A stretch of DNA of 22,484 bases from Chara braunii (Eukaryota > Streptophyta > Charophyceae > Charales > Characeae): the NCBI GenBank assembly GCA_003427395.1, contig BFEA01000061.1, forward strand, positions 1,738,383-1,760,866, given 5' to 3'. This document shows positions 1 through 8,995 of the stretch, in pieces. Below the pieces are notes generated by a model that worked only from the letters and a program-made list of their open reading frames with translations, had not been told where the DNA came from and did no database searches. The translations under genes were made by a program, and so were the position numbers. How positions within the stretch are numbered: position 1 is the first letter of the stretch; each line of letters opens with the position of its first letter.

Positions 1-850
1 AGGAGGAGGAGACGGAGGAGCAGGAGGAAAGGAGGAGGAGGAGGAGGAGGAGGAGGAAAGGAGGAGGAGACGGAGGAGCAGGAGTAAAGGAGGAGGAGGA
101 GGAGGAGGAGGAGGGCGGAGCCAGGAATAGACCTGCACAAGTACACGCCTTAACGAAGTGGAAAAACTGAAAGAGGAGGAAGAGGAGGAAAGGAGGAGGA
201 GACGGAGGAGGAGGAGGAGGAGGAGGAGGAGGAGGGCGGAGCCAAGAATAGACCCGCATTACCAATGCAATCATAGGAGAACATGTAATACAAGTCTCAG
301 AACGTGCACACAAGGAGGAGGAGCAGGAGACGGAGAAGGAGGGAGGGGGCGGACACAAGGAACGGAGCTGCGGGACCAATGCGGCAGGAGGACAGCATGT
401 ATTGCATATATCACCACTTTCACACAGGAACAAGGAAAAGAGGAGGGAGGAGGAGGGGGAGGCGGTAGTGACAAACAGACTGATGGAGGAAAAGAGTAGG
501 GTAAGGAGAGGAGGAGACGAGGAGTCGAAGGTAAGGTAGATGGAGGAGGAAAAGAGCAGGGTAAGGAGAGGAGGACACGAGGAGGAGAAGTTTGTAGGTT
601 CAATATAACGAGGCTTAAGGACGAAGAAACAGACGTGAAAATGCAGGAAAAACGGAGAAGGAATAGTTGCCCATTTAGGAGACCAAGGGGAGGGGGCGGA
701 GAGAGCAGGAGAGCAGGAGAGCAGGAGAGCAGGAGAGGAGGAGAGGAGGAGAGGAGGAGGTGAAATTCGTCGGTTAAATAGAACGGGAAGAATAAAAGAA
801 CCAGGCTAAAGGACGAAGAAACAAGACGTGAAATGGCAGGAAGAAAGGAA
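1..850. repeat. GA-rich low-complexity block with nested tandem duplications
   Basis: Almost pure purine on the plus strand, built on GGA/GAG triplets. Three levels of duplication are visible. A (GGA)n block ending in ggcggagcca(g/a)gaatagac occurs at about 114 and again at 235, a period of 121 bp. A segment of about 57-60 bp starting gatggagga repeats at 482 and 539. A segment starting aggct(t/a)aaggacgaagaaac occurs at 611 and 803, separated by a further GGA/GAGCAG microsatellite. Open frames here encode only Glu/Arg/Gly-rich low-complexity peptides (and Pro/Ser/Leu on the other strand), so I call no gene. Confidence 0.85.
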
Positions 851-910
851 AAGGAATGGTTGCCGCATATAAATGTTACAGATCAGTGCCAGACAACGAC
901 GAAGAGATTA

Positions 911-1021
911 CTACAGTCTTCCCCCGAATACAACGTACGGTCATTATAGCTGAATTTGGTGTATCTTTCAGTCTAATTTCAGTTATAATGACCGTACGTT
1001 GTATTCGGGGGAAGACTGTAG
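911..1021. mobile_element. Tc1/mariner-type MITE (hairpin with TA flanks)
   Basis: Two arms, 908-954 and 978-1024, are reverse complements over 47 bp with a single mismatch, around a 23-bp loop. If the terminus is placed at CTACAGTC (911) and GACTGTAG (1021), both sides are flanked by TA, the target duplication of Tc1/mariner/pogo elements, and the CTACAGTC start resembles termini of that group. At 111 bp it has no coding capacity and would depend on a transposase elsewhere. Near-identical arms suggest a fairly recent insertion or a snap-back copy. A short frame running through it is incidental. Superfamily assignment is inferred from the TA and terminal bases only. Confidence 0.75.
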
Positions 1022-1080
1022 TAAAACGTAGAACAAAGTCCTAGTACGAAAGGAAAAGAAAACAAAACAAAAATTCTGAA

Positions 1081-1410
1081 ATGAAAAAAAAAAAAAAAAA
1101 ATTCAGAAAACAGGAGAAACAAAAGAAGAAAACGGCACTCATCCTACTGAAAAGATCAAATGGCTTCCAGTTTAGGAATGCCAGCATCTGCTCTCACCTT
1201 GACAACAACAAAAAAGAAAATAGAAGAAGGATAATGAGGCAGCAAAAGCATGACTTACCAAGTCTCTTCCCACTATGCTCAGCGGTTCACATACCGAAAA
1301 AAACCTTACTGGAATTCTGACGACTGTCTATTTGTATTTTCGTTTTTTCACAAAAAAAAAAAAANNAAAATGATAACTGACACTATAAAAAAAAAAAAAA
1401 AAAAAAAAAT
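1081..1410. repeat. A-rich stretch with three homopolymer runs
   Basis: Poly-A runs lie at about 1083-1101, 1352-1364 and 1388-1409, separated by A-rich sequence with two Ns at 1365-1366. They could be simple-sequence expansions or poly-A tails of old retroposons, but no target-site duplication was seen. Run lengths are error-prone in sequencing. No gene. Confidence 0.6.
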
Positions 1411-1563
1411 GATTGTCTTTTCTTTTTCTTAAAAAAGAGCAAACTGATGACTACGACTTTCAGGCTTCAAAGCACATCGGAGGCAAAAGTTCCTTCATGG
1501 CAGGAGGAGCGGAAAGTCAGGCGAAGGTCTACGGAGAAGAAAAAAAAACAAGCAAAATATTAC

Positions 1564-1672
1564 TTAAAATAAAGATTTTTATTTTCCAAAAGAGAAAACA
1601 AGCAAAGCAAAGATTTTTTATTTTCCAACAAAAGTTTAACAAACAAAATAAACTTTTTTATTTTCCAAACCG
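1564..1672. repeat. Three-copy minisatellite of about 40 bp
   Basis: The motif TTTTTATTTTCCAA recurs with ATTTTCCAA starting near 1581, 1620 and 1660. The copies are separated by A-rich spacers containing AAACAAGCAAAG-like or AACAAACAAAAT-like sequence. The minus strand carries AATAAA-like hexamers inside each unit (reverse complement of TTTATT). That could give polyadenylation signals for the leftward gene ending at 2420, but they lie about 750 bp beyond its stop, so the link is weak. Confidence 0.6.
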
Positions 1673-1725
1673 AAAAACCACGGCACTGTTCCGACGTAAG
1701 GATTCATTCACAGATGCGAGGCGGC

Positions 1726-1776
1726 CCCTTACCCTCCTTACCTCCCTTACCCTCCTTACCCTCCTTACCCTCCTTC
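1726..1776. repeat. CCTTACCCT-type short tandem repeat
   Basis: About five imperfect copies of a 9-10-bp pyrimidine unit (CCTTACCCTC or CCTTACCTC). It is not an exact telomeric array. The surrounding 1680-2100 holds other pyrimidine-rich low-complexity sequence, including a (CCCT)n run at about 2030-2055. I see no gene there. Confidence 0.6.
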
Positions 1777-2129
1777 CCCTTCTTCCCTCACATCCTCTCC
1801 CCTCCGCTGCCACCCCAGAGCAACAACAACAACAAAAAAAAAGGGCACAACAAGGTGAATTACATTGTTGTGCTCTGGTGATCGAACACTCTTCACCTCC
1901 GCAGAAAGAGCTAACGAGAAACACGTCCTCAGTTTCTCCTGCAATAAGCGGAAGCGGAAAACGAAAAATAACATCTACTGCATAGAAACTAAAACCCCTC
2001 ACTCTCGCACTCCAGGTCAACCTTCTCTCTCCCCTCCCTCCCTCCCTCCCTCCCTCACAGCTTGCCATGAAGTCATGATCTCCCCTTATTATACACCTAC
2101 CTAGAAAGCAATGCCGCCACAAAAGATGG

Positions 2130-2410
2130 GGTGGGCGAGAGAGACACAGAGACAGAAAGAGGTAATGCCCCAGAAAAGCAGACCCATCTCGACCAACCCA
2201 CGAGGAGAGTTAACAAAATACACAGAGAAGAGAGAGATAACTCGGCGGCGATAATGCAAAAAAAAAAAAAAAAAGACATGAGAATGAGGGAAGAGACGAG
2301 GAGAGAGAGGATGGGGAAGAGAGGGGGGAGAGAGGATGGGGGAGAGGTGGGGAAGAAGGAGGGGGGGAAGAAGGAGGGAGGGAAAAAGAGAGGGCCCGGG
2401 ACAACAACAA
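2130..2410. repeat. GA-rich low-complexity tract downstream of the RING gene
   Basis: Purine-rich sequence with a run of A near 2258-2274 and duplicated modules (agagaggatgggg twice near 2305-2345; aagaaggaggg twice near 2355-2385). Lying just past the stop of the leftward gene at 2420, it would form the 3' UTR or flank as a pyrimidine-rich strand. No coding sequence. Confidence 0.7.
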
Positions 2411-2419
2411 AAAAAAAAG

Positions 2420-3535
2420 TTAATCGAAAATGGATTTATAGCGGCAATTGGCAAGATGCGCGTCTAAAGCACTTTGTCGGATTACAGCCGTACATCCTCT
2501 TCTGCAGTTATGACATCTAATTAGCCTATAGGGACAGACACGTGCATGGCTCTGCAACTGCGAAAACTGGATGACCTTTTCACACCTTTCTCTCGACTTC
2601 AGCTCTTCGAATTTGTCCTCTGTGGTGTTGTACCAGACGCCGTTCACGCACCGAACCCGTATGTCGTCGATGATTGCCTGAGCTGTTCGCGCAGGAGGAA
2701 ATGCACTGCTGCTGGACAACGACAGCGGAGTCTTACACGCCGGGCACACCTCGTCCACCTCATCAAGACTCCTGACTATGCAATCACGGCAAAACACGTG
2801 TCCACAAGGAACAGTGATCACTGGATTACGAAACACCTCCAAGCAGATCGAGCAAATCACTTCCTGTGAGGGCTTGGAAATTGCTAGGTCATCTATTCCG
2901 GGTAGGCGGGGAATTGCGCCCGTACGATCGCCTACACGTGCACAGCCGCAATTGGTCATCTTCCTCCGTCTGCCAGCACTGATGCCGCTGGTACTGCTGC
3001 TGCTACGCTCCCTCTGTCCACCGGGATTGCCTGCATCTTCGGTGAAATGGAGGAGAAACTTCGCTAAACCTTCCAATCCTGTACCCCTCTCTTCGTTGAA
3101 CATCGGGACGGTGCCCACCACGTGATTCTCCTCGTCCAGGCCGGAATCGGATCCGAAATCCCAGTCCGGACTTGACGAAGGAGACGACTTCTTAGAAGAG
3201 GAAGAGGAAGACGAGAGAGATTTCCAAGAAGAAGGAGATGGAGACCGAGGAGGAGAAGTGGAGAACCACCCACCTCTGCGGGAGGTGCTAGGCTCTCCAG
3301 AGGACGCAAAGAGCGACGGCCTGTCCCACTCCTCCTCGTCGAAGAGCGACGGCCTGGCACCCGGTCTGTCCCCCGCTGACGTGGAAGTTGAGACGGAAGT
3401 GGAGGTAGTCGAGACCTCCACCCCACCTCCGGATCCCGATCGGTACTTGCGCGTGGTCGTCGTGGTCGTCGTCTTCACCACTCGCTTGTCTGCTGCGCGA
3501 GCCGGCTGGGACTCCGATCCACCTCCGGAAGACAT
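2420..3535 (-). CDS. RING finger / TRAF-type zinc finger protein (probable E3 ubiquitin ligase)
   Basis: 371 residues, apparently one exon, ATG at 3535-3533 with A at -3, stop TAA. Residues 1-220 are low complexity and probably disordered: a Thr run (22-28), Ser-rich stretches (about 96-122 and 178-183) and two RPSLF copies (61-65 and 72-76). A C3HC4 RING finger follows: C228, C231, C244, H246, C249, C252, C264, C267, with the typical PCGHVFC core. The C-terminus has TRAF-type zinc-finger spacing: C318, H330, C334, then C341, C344, C348, H360, C364. The RING would recruit an E2 and transfer ubiquitin; TRAF-type fingers usually bind partners or support dimerisation. No MATH/TRAF domain or coiled coil follows, unlike classical TRAFs. 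The layout recalls RING-TRAF-finger E3s broadly; I cannot assign an orthologue. A further exon is possible, but the in-frame TAA argues for a complete product. Confidence 0.88.
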   Translation of the reverse strand: MSSGGGSESQPARAADKRVVKTTTTTTTRKYRSGSGGGVEVSTTSTSVSTSTSAGDRPGARPSLFDEEEWDRPSLFASSGEPSTSRRGGWFSTSPPRSPSPSSWKSLSSSSSSSKKSSPSSSPDWDFGSDSGLDEENHVVGTVPMFNEERGTGLEGLAKFLLHFTEDAGNPGGQRERSSSSTSGISAGRRRKMTNCGCARVGDRTGAIPRLPGIDDLAISKPSQEVICSICLEVFRNPVITVPCGHVFCRDCIVRSLDEVDEVCPACKTPLSLSSSSAFPPARTAQAIIDDIRVRCVNGVWYNTTEDKFEELKSRERCEKVIQFSQLQSHARVCPYRLIRCHNCRRGCTAVIRQSALDAHLANCRYKSIFD

Positions 3536-3696
3536 GATGACGCACCTGCCGGGATACCAACTCTGACACCTCGTGATCGATCAACAGTCCAGAGAGGGGT
3601 AGTAGAGGAGAATGTGGACGGTCGCACCTCTCCCTACGATCCTAGGTGGCCGCTCCGTGAGTGCCTATCGGTCCTATTGCCTTCCCCGCCCTCCCC

Positions 3697-3873
3697 ACTG
3701 CTGTAAATTGCCAGCGGATACCCTCTCAATTGCTGTAAATCGCTTGCCCCTACCCATTTACTGCGCGCCGATCCGCATGATAAATCATACCATAATCAAC
3801 ATCACACTCCTGCCGGCCTATCCTTTTGGCTGTGTTTCGTGTTGTGTGTGCCTATCCGCTTTCCCGCCTATTC

Positions 3874-3928
<55 letters not shown>

Positions 3929-4070
3929 GCTGTAAATCGCTTGCCCCTACCCATTTACTGCGCGCCGATCCGCATGATAAATCATAACATAATCAACATC
4001 ACACTCCTGCCGGCCTATCCTTTTGGCTGTGTTTTGTGTTGTGTGTGCCTATCCGCTTTCCCGCCTATTC

Positions 4071-4119
<49 letters not shown>

Positions 4120-4743
4120 CCATTCGATTCGTTTGCCGCCCATAGTTACATATTCGACAGTCCGTCTGCCGCACCACTTTCTCCCCTCCCCATTGCCGTA
4201 AAAGTCGCCTGTGCCTACCCTTCTACGCCTGCCCATTTACTGCGCGCCAACCCTCATGATACATTATGCGCCTCGCCACACCACTGTCGAAACCAAAAGA
4301 CTACGAATGCATCTGTCGCAGGAAGTTATTAGGTGCATCCGTTGCTATTCATAGTAACGGATGCATCTTGCCATTCTCTGCGGTAGATGCACTCGTACGT
4401 TTTCTCGTTTCTACAGAGGTGTGGCGAGGCCCTACAACACAGTCAACAGCACACTCCGTCACACGTATCCTTCTGGCTGTGTTGTGTTGTGTGTGCCTAT
4501 CCGATTCCCCGCCTATTCAAGTCTCTTTCTCTCTGTCGCCCGTTCGATTCGTCTGCCGTCTGCACACTCCGTCCTACCTATACTTTTGGCTGTGTTGTGT
4601 TGTGTTGTGTGTGCCTATTCGCTTCCCCGCCTATTCAATTCTCTCTCTCGCTCTCTCTCTCTGTCACCCGTTCGATTCGTTTGACACCAATAGTTATATA
4701 TTCCAGTCTGTCTGGGGCACTTCTTCCCTCGTCATTGCTCCAC
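3697..4743. repeat. Complex satellite, units of about 200-260 bp with embedded (CT)n
   Basis: Units start with TGCTGTAAATCGC (3731 and 3928, exactly 197 bp apart) or the diverged ATTGCCGTAAAAGTCGCC (4192). Each runs through CCCATTTACTGCGCGCC, then TTTTGGCTGTGTT..GTGTGTGCCTAT and CCCGCCTATTCAA, then a CT microsatellite (about 3872-3925, 4074-4117, and shorter at about 4520-4536 and 4640-4663). Later units add CC(C/G)TTCGATTCGT after the CT tract. A last partial unit lies at 4563-4743. On the minus strand the CT tracts read (GA)n and lie upstream of the RING gene, where GA tracts can act as promoter-proximal elements in some animals; that role is inference only. Confidence 0.85.
4270..4430. mobile_element. 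161-bp foldback/MITE-like element inside the satellite
   Basis: Nearly the whole segment is one imperfect palindrome. It starts GCCTCGCCACACC and ends GGTGTGGCGAGGC. The arms (4270-4348 and 4351-4430) match along their length with scattered mismatches and small gaps. The core, 4332-4348 against 4351-4367, is near-perfect around a 2-bp loop. It interrupts one satellite unit: the neighbouring unit at about 3975-4000 shows the uninterrupted sequence, an empty site. I could not define a target-site duplication, so the superfamily is unknown. No coding capacity. Confidence 0.72.
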
Positions 4744-4960
4744 ATTGTTGGCCCTCTCGTACGTACTACCTACTCAAAACTCAATGTGCAGGACTGCTCC
4801 AGATAAAATAGGACAAGATGAGGTCGAAGACGATGTCACACAGAAGCCAGTCAGGAAAGTGGGCCATAGCCCCCACATCGCCGGCGGGTCCACTTCGCCA
4901 AAAAAAGCGAGGAGAACCACTTGAGATCTGTAGCACCTGACCCTTGTGTTTCTTGTGCAG

Positions 4961-5125
4961 GTTCACATATGCAATGAGTGCCGCGAGCGGGCGCCGTCTG
5001 GAAGGCGCTTGCGCTGCTTGGGAATCTTCGGAAGCTGTCGTCGCAGGCCAGGCTCCTGTGACTTATACTGTCACAGGGCAAGGCAGTGGTACCGCTCGGG
5101 CCAGCGAGGCGATTATTCAACCTGG
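4961..5125 (+). CDS. Candidate exon of an unidentified plus-strand gene
   Basis: It is bounded by a strong 3' splice signal (branch-like CTGAC, then a pyrimidine tract ending TTGTGCAG at 4960) and a strong donor, GTGAGT at 5126. Two frames are open. One, joined to the next exon at 5188, stays open; it contains a possible start ATG at 4974 and reads MSAASGRRLEG, later VTYTVTGQGSG. The other is cysteine-rich (six Cys in 55 codons, including CNEC) but meets a stop in the next exon. I do not recognise either product. A perfect 8-bp inverted repeat, CCTGTGAC/GTCACAGG, lies at 5055-5077 inside the exon. Support is splice signals and open frame only. Confidence 0.35.
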
Positions 5126-5187
5126 GTGAGTGTCACATCACCTGCTAGGCCTCCCATTGATCTCAGTGGTTGTTTTGTCTTCCGTAG

Positions 5188-5219
5188 ATATCTGGGAGTT
5201 ATCTTAGGGGTTAGAATTG
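5188..5219 (+). CDS. Candidate 32-bp mini-exon
   Basis: Preceded by a pyrimidine-rich acceptor (TTGTTTTGTCTTCCGTAG) and followed by donor GTGAGT at 5220. Joined to the exon ending at 5125 it removes a 62-bp intron and continues the frame as YLGVILGVRIG. No further exon could be followed with confidence downstream. Transcript data would decide whether this is real. Confidence 0.3.
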
Positions 5220-5249
5220 GTGAGTACTTGGGTTGTAGATGGAGTTGAT

Positions 5250-5700
5250 GCCTAAAAACAACTTGAAGCACTTCGGCTTAAACCTAGCCGGGGCGCAGCG
5301 CTACCGGGAGCACTGCACCCCGGTACGGACCGCGGCGGCGGAGTGAGGCGGCGAAGCGGGAGGGCGACTGGCGTGAACCGGCTTCGCTCTGACGCGTTCA
5401 TACGGACGAAGTACTGCATGGCGATGGCGTGACAGAGGCGCTGGTGGGGTGACGAGGTGTTGCAGGGCTGGGGGTCGAGCTTACAGCAGCTGCTTGTTAA
5501 GCGTTTTGCGCACGCGCCGGGAGCGAGGGTGCTTGTCTATACCGTGTCACAAGTTGATAGGGAGAATAGACCGACTCCCGGGGGGTTTCTGGGAGTTCCG
5601 CGTTCATACTCCATTGCCGCTGCGTTTTTGCCCGTGGCATAGAGCCTGTGAGGTGTCGTCTCTGGGGATGCCTGTGGAGTTCAGCGGAGTGAGCCTTGGG
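5250..5700. other. GC-rich segment without a recognisable gene
   Basis: Especially at about 5285-5400 the sequence is GC-rich with many CpG dinucleotides (runs such as CGGACCGCGGCGGCGG). It could be a CpG-rich promoter or simply a compositional island. Open frames of 60-100 codons occur on both strands, as expected at this GC content, and none looks like a known family. Confidence 0.4.
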
Positions 5701-5775
5701 TGACCCGAAGTGCGAGTGAAGTAGATACCCGTCATCACCAGCGTTTTCGTTCATCAGCATCAGGGATCGGTCGTA

Positions 5776-5960
5776 ACTCAAAGGAACATGGTGGGGTTTC
5801 CTCATCATCATCAGGGCTGTTCGTCATTGCCATCATCATTTCTCCATCATCACTGTTGTCGAGCATGACTCAAAGGAACAACGTAAGGGTTCCGTTATCA
5901 TCATTAGGGCTGTTCACAGTCGCCACCAATATCATCAGGGTGATGCTCTTCATCATCATT
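5776..5960. repeat. Two-copy tandem repeat of about 92 bp with ATC-rich content
   Basis: The sequence ACTCAAAGGAACA begins copies at 5776 and 5868. Each continues through a GGGTTYC segment, a short ATC run and (A/T)(G/C)GGCTGTTC. The copies are diverged by substitutions. It merges rightwards into further ATC/CAT sequence. Confidence 0.65.
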
Positions 5961-6025
5961 AAGGCGGTAACTGGGGCCGCGAGCAGCTTGTCAGTAATAT
6001 TGCGATTGCTAGTATTGGAAACAAG

Positions 6026-6073
6026 GTAAGTTGGCTAGCGTGCAAGCACCTCATCCATATTTTACTATTTCAG
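6026..6073 (+). other. Possible 48-bp intron
   Basis: GTAAGT at 6026 follows AACAAG, and TTTTACTATTTCAG ends at 6073. Both match strong splice consensus, and 48 bp is within the range of genomes with very short introns. The flanking sequence to the left is open from 5700 in one frame, but that frame is partly ATC-repeat derived and unrecognised, so the gene itself is not established. Confidence 0.3.
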
Positions 6074-6162
6074 GGTGCTAGGGCGCTGCCCATCCTTATT
6101 ATCACCATCATTAGTGCATCACCACATGGCGCGTTATTAGCAATTTCATCATCTTGATCGTA

Positions 6163-6207
6163 GTCATCAGTTATTATCGTCATCATTATCATCATCATTA
6201 TCATTAG

Positions 6208-6240
<33 letters not shown>

Positions 6241-6352
6241 TATCATCATCATCATTATCATCATCATTATCATCATCATTATCAAAATCATTATCAAAAT
6301 GATTGAAATCATAGTCACCAGTCATCATAGTCACCATTTCAACAATCATCAA
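6163..6352. repeat. (ATC/CAT)n microsatellite
   Basis: Long imperfect run of CAT/ATC and ATT triplets. The minus strand translates to Met/Ile or Asp/Asn homopolymer-like peptides, which I treat as non-coding. It abuts the transition into the mobile-element cluster near 6380. Confidence 0.9.
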
Positions 6353-6456
6353 TCAAGGTTACCGCCACAAAGAGGAGCCGCGGGCGCTAGAAAATTGCAC
6401 GCAGCAAGGAAAAATGGGCGCGCGCCCTCGACGGTTGCGCACGATTGGGTGCTCGT

Positions 6457-6616
6457 TGTCGGCGCGAATACCCTTACAAGGGTATCCGCCCTGGTTTTTG
6501 CAAGTGACAGAAAATAGTCTTGGTTTAAAGTTTAAGCTTACCGCGCTAGGCGCGGCATTGTCTGTAATCTACGTTGGTAGGATGGGTGATTAAAGTAGAG
6601 GGTGCGTGGGCGCGCA
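6457..6616 (+). mobile_element. Copy 1 of the 160-bp TGTCGG module (putative R-U5)
   Basis: It matches 19163-19322 base for base in length, with about six substitutions and no gaps. It starts TGTCGGCGCG and ends GGGCGCGCA. Homology begins exactly at TGTCGG: the bases to the left (ctcgt) are unrelated to the U3 sequence that precedes the other two copies. Inside are a perfect hairpin, ATACCCTT/AAGGGTAT (6468-6485), and ATTAAA at 6589-6594 followed by GT/GC-rich sequence, the layout of a polyadenylation signal with downstream element. Weak similarity continues about 15 bp past the end, at the likely primer-binding site. I interpret it as R-U5 of a retroelement copy lacking U3. Confidence 0.65.
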
Positions 6617-6631
6617 GGTTTGAGGCGCTCG

Positions 6632-8640
6632 TATATGGGGACTGGTGACGAGCGGGCAGACACTGAGAGCAGAGGTTGGACCTGGATGTGGGGTGGAGCC
6701 AGGTGCGGGCGGAGCAAGCGGGTGAGACATTGTGATCAACGGGAGGGTGCACCTGGACAGTATATGGGGTCGGGTGCATTCGGGAACGAAGATAGCGAGT
6801 TCAGAGGCCGGGCGCAGTCAGAGAAGTGTAACTCTCCCGTTCCTGAACGGAATCAGGAGGGAGGAAGGGTGATCCCAGGGTTTTAACCCCGCGCGACTCC
6901 AATGGCGGATACGGATCGACATGAGGTGGAGCGTGAGGGGAGATAGCGGGAAAAACTCTCGCCCCTAACTATGGCGGAAAAGAGGATGAACGGGAAGAAA
7001 GAATCGGGGTGTTAGTTGTTTCGGGACGGGGTTGAGCGGAGGAAAGTGGTCAACCGGGGTTTTAGAGTGGGCGAGTACGTTGGTGACGTTAGTTTTGACG
7101 GTAGATTAGTAAAACTGGAGTTAAAGGGAAAGAGGAGACGTCGTAGTGTGGGAAAGGGCAAATTGAGTCTGGCGCGGAAGCCAGGCCAGGTGCATGCAAG
7201 TTGAGGGGGTAAGTGCTGGGCGTAAAGCACAGGCGGGGGCTGGCAGCGGGGCAACGAGGGCCGGCATGGTAGGGCGAAGTGGCGGAGCAGACAGACAGTG
7301 GGAAAGGAGAATGAACCCGGACGCTATCGACGTCCAAATTCATCCGCACGGTGCAAACGATAAGAGGTGAGGGAGGCGGACAGGGCGCAGCGGGAGGGAC
7401 AAAGCTCGTTCGTTTGGCGGTGGGACTAAGAAGGAGTAGTGGAGGTAGGCGCAAACATGCGCCAGGGACATTCGGTGCAGGGGGAGTTGGAGATAGCGGA
7501 GGGAACGGCCAGAGCGGGTGGAGGAGAGCGAGTCAGATAAAAGACAGCTGCATGAGTAGAGAAAAGTCGGGATCTTGTGACGTGGCAGACTAAGTGGGTA
7601 GGTGCTGTTCGCAGTAGACAGGAGAAGACGAGTGTGGCAAGCAGTGTGGGACTTAGTAAGGTTGCTTCTGGGCTATAAACCAGTCCGCAACTTGCGTTGT
7701 CGGGATTTGCAGTACGAGTTGTAAGTACGGCTGCCAGTTAGATCCTCAGACTGCTGCAGTTGTGGCTCTAAGCCCCAACTTGGTGGGTAACGAGTTTGAC
7801 CGGCATACTGTTGTGGTCGTGCCCAGGTGCAGCCGTGTCCCACTGAGTTTTTGTGGTGCATTGGGTAAATCTTGCTACTATGGGACTGTAATATCGCAAG
7901 CCTCGCTGTACTCCGCAACTCCTTCGCTAAGCCTCCATTAAACACTAGTGTTGTATTGAGCTGCGGCACCACAATAGCCACGTGCGAGGTGTTCGCTGCA
8001 CAGCCCGTCGTTTCAGAGTGACTATTCTATATGGACGATTGACCAGTTGATCCGAGGAAGTGGCACCGTGGCGGCGAGGGCAAAACAGGGAAAGGGCACG
8101 TACCCTGGTTGGCAACGGTCTGCAGGGTCAGAAGCCTGCAAAATAGGCAGTTCGCGGGGCCGGTGCTCTGCAGGTTTGGCACTGGCATGCACTGCGGCTG
8201 CTGCTGCTGAGAGTGATTAGTGTGGCTATTGTTGGGCGCTGGTTAGGGGCGGAGGTGTAATGTAGGGAGAGTGGTTGAACTACGAGGAGGGGTCATGCTG
8301 CGAATTGAGGAGTCGCCAGGGGGTTGACGTCGACAGTTTGACTGAGGATTGACGGGCGGCTGCGTACTTGACCATCAATGCGGGGCCCTCAGGCAACAGA
8401 AGGAATCAAGGCCTCTCACGCGAGTTTGAGTGCACCATTCTTAGATCTGAGAGACTAAAACCCTTCTATCTCCTACCCCTCTTACTCTATGTCTAGTCTA
8501 CTGGTTCTGAGAGGAAGGCGGCAGGCGGGGTTGCAACCCGTAATCCGCGCAAAGGCCTCTGTGGGAGGTTCACCCCACCGATTGCAGGAGCTCAGCCGGG
8601 ACTCAGGAGGAGTCCTGGAAGTAGGGAACAGAGTGGTAAT
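6632..8640. other. Unresolved sequence inside the retroelement cluster
   Basis: G-rich on the plus strand up to about 7600, then mixed. If 6457 is the 5' end of an element, this would be its leader/internal region. Frames of up to 121 codons occur on the minus strand (7089-7454, Pro/Ser-rich) and 102 codons (7673-7981), but neither resembles a known family. Small hairpins such as GGCGCA/TGCGCC near 7448 are present. I see no gene. Confidence 0.35.
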
Positions 8641-8646
8641 TCCCGC

Positions 8647-8837
8647 ACTCCTTCTATAAACCCAGCCATAACCCCTACCTGTATACCTTTCTATGTTTGG
8701 TTGAGTGTATGGCGTGAATCCTGTACTTTGACTTTGTTTTGNACTCCTTCTATAAACCCAGCCATAACCCCTACCTGTATACCTTTCTATGTTTGGTTGA
8801 GTGTATGGCGTGAATCCTGTACTTTGACTTTGTTTTG
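8647..8837. repeat. Exact 95-bp direct duplication separated by one N
   Basis: 8647-8741 and 8743-8837 are identical over 95 bases, both beginning actccttctataaaccc and ending tgactttgttttg, with an N at 8742 between them. Such identity next to much more diverged repeats, joined by an N, suggests either a very recent duplication or an assembly overlap that was not collapsed. Confidence 0.9.
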
Positions 8838-8995
8838 ACTTTCAGGATTTGAACTCAGATTAAGTAAAGGAATGCNTGTGCAATTTCAGCTCCAGACTTT
8901 GTTGGTTGCCNGAAAGCAGATTGTAAACAAAACGGGTTGCATCTGGGGGAGGTTGGGAGAAAGGCTGTATTGGGTGCACATTGAGTGNGTNNTTA

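Noticed and set aside
1413-1985. 190-codon open frame on the plus strand
   Set aside because: It spans poly-A, AT minisatellite and pyrimidine repeats, and the product is Lys/Gln and Thr/Leu low complexity with no domain.
3258-3584. Overlapping frames opposite or shifted from the RING gene start
   Set aside because: Shadows of the GC-rich N-terminal coding region; no independent motif.
4793-5125. PiggyBac-type C-terminal cysteine finger in the cysteine-rich frame
   Set aside because: CNEC and later cysteines are suggestive, but the spacing does not fit, two stops lie upstream in frame, and the alternative spliced frame is better.
6070-6352. Met/Ile- and Asp/Asn-rich frames on the minus strand
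   Set aside because: Pure translation of the CAT/ATC microsatellite.
7673-7981. 102-codon frame on the minus strand
   Set aside because: The start looks protein-like, but there is no family resemblance and no splice or promoter signal; it lies in mobile DNA.
8010-8160. SAP-domain-like string on the plus strand (WTIDQLI)
   Set aside because: Only a few residues match, and the expected Gly-Leu and Lys-Ala positions are absent.
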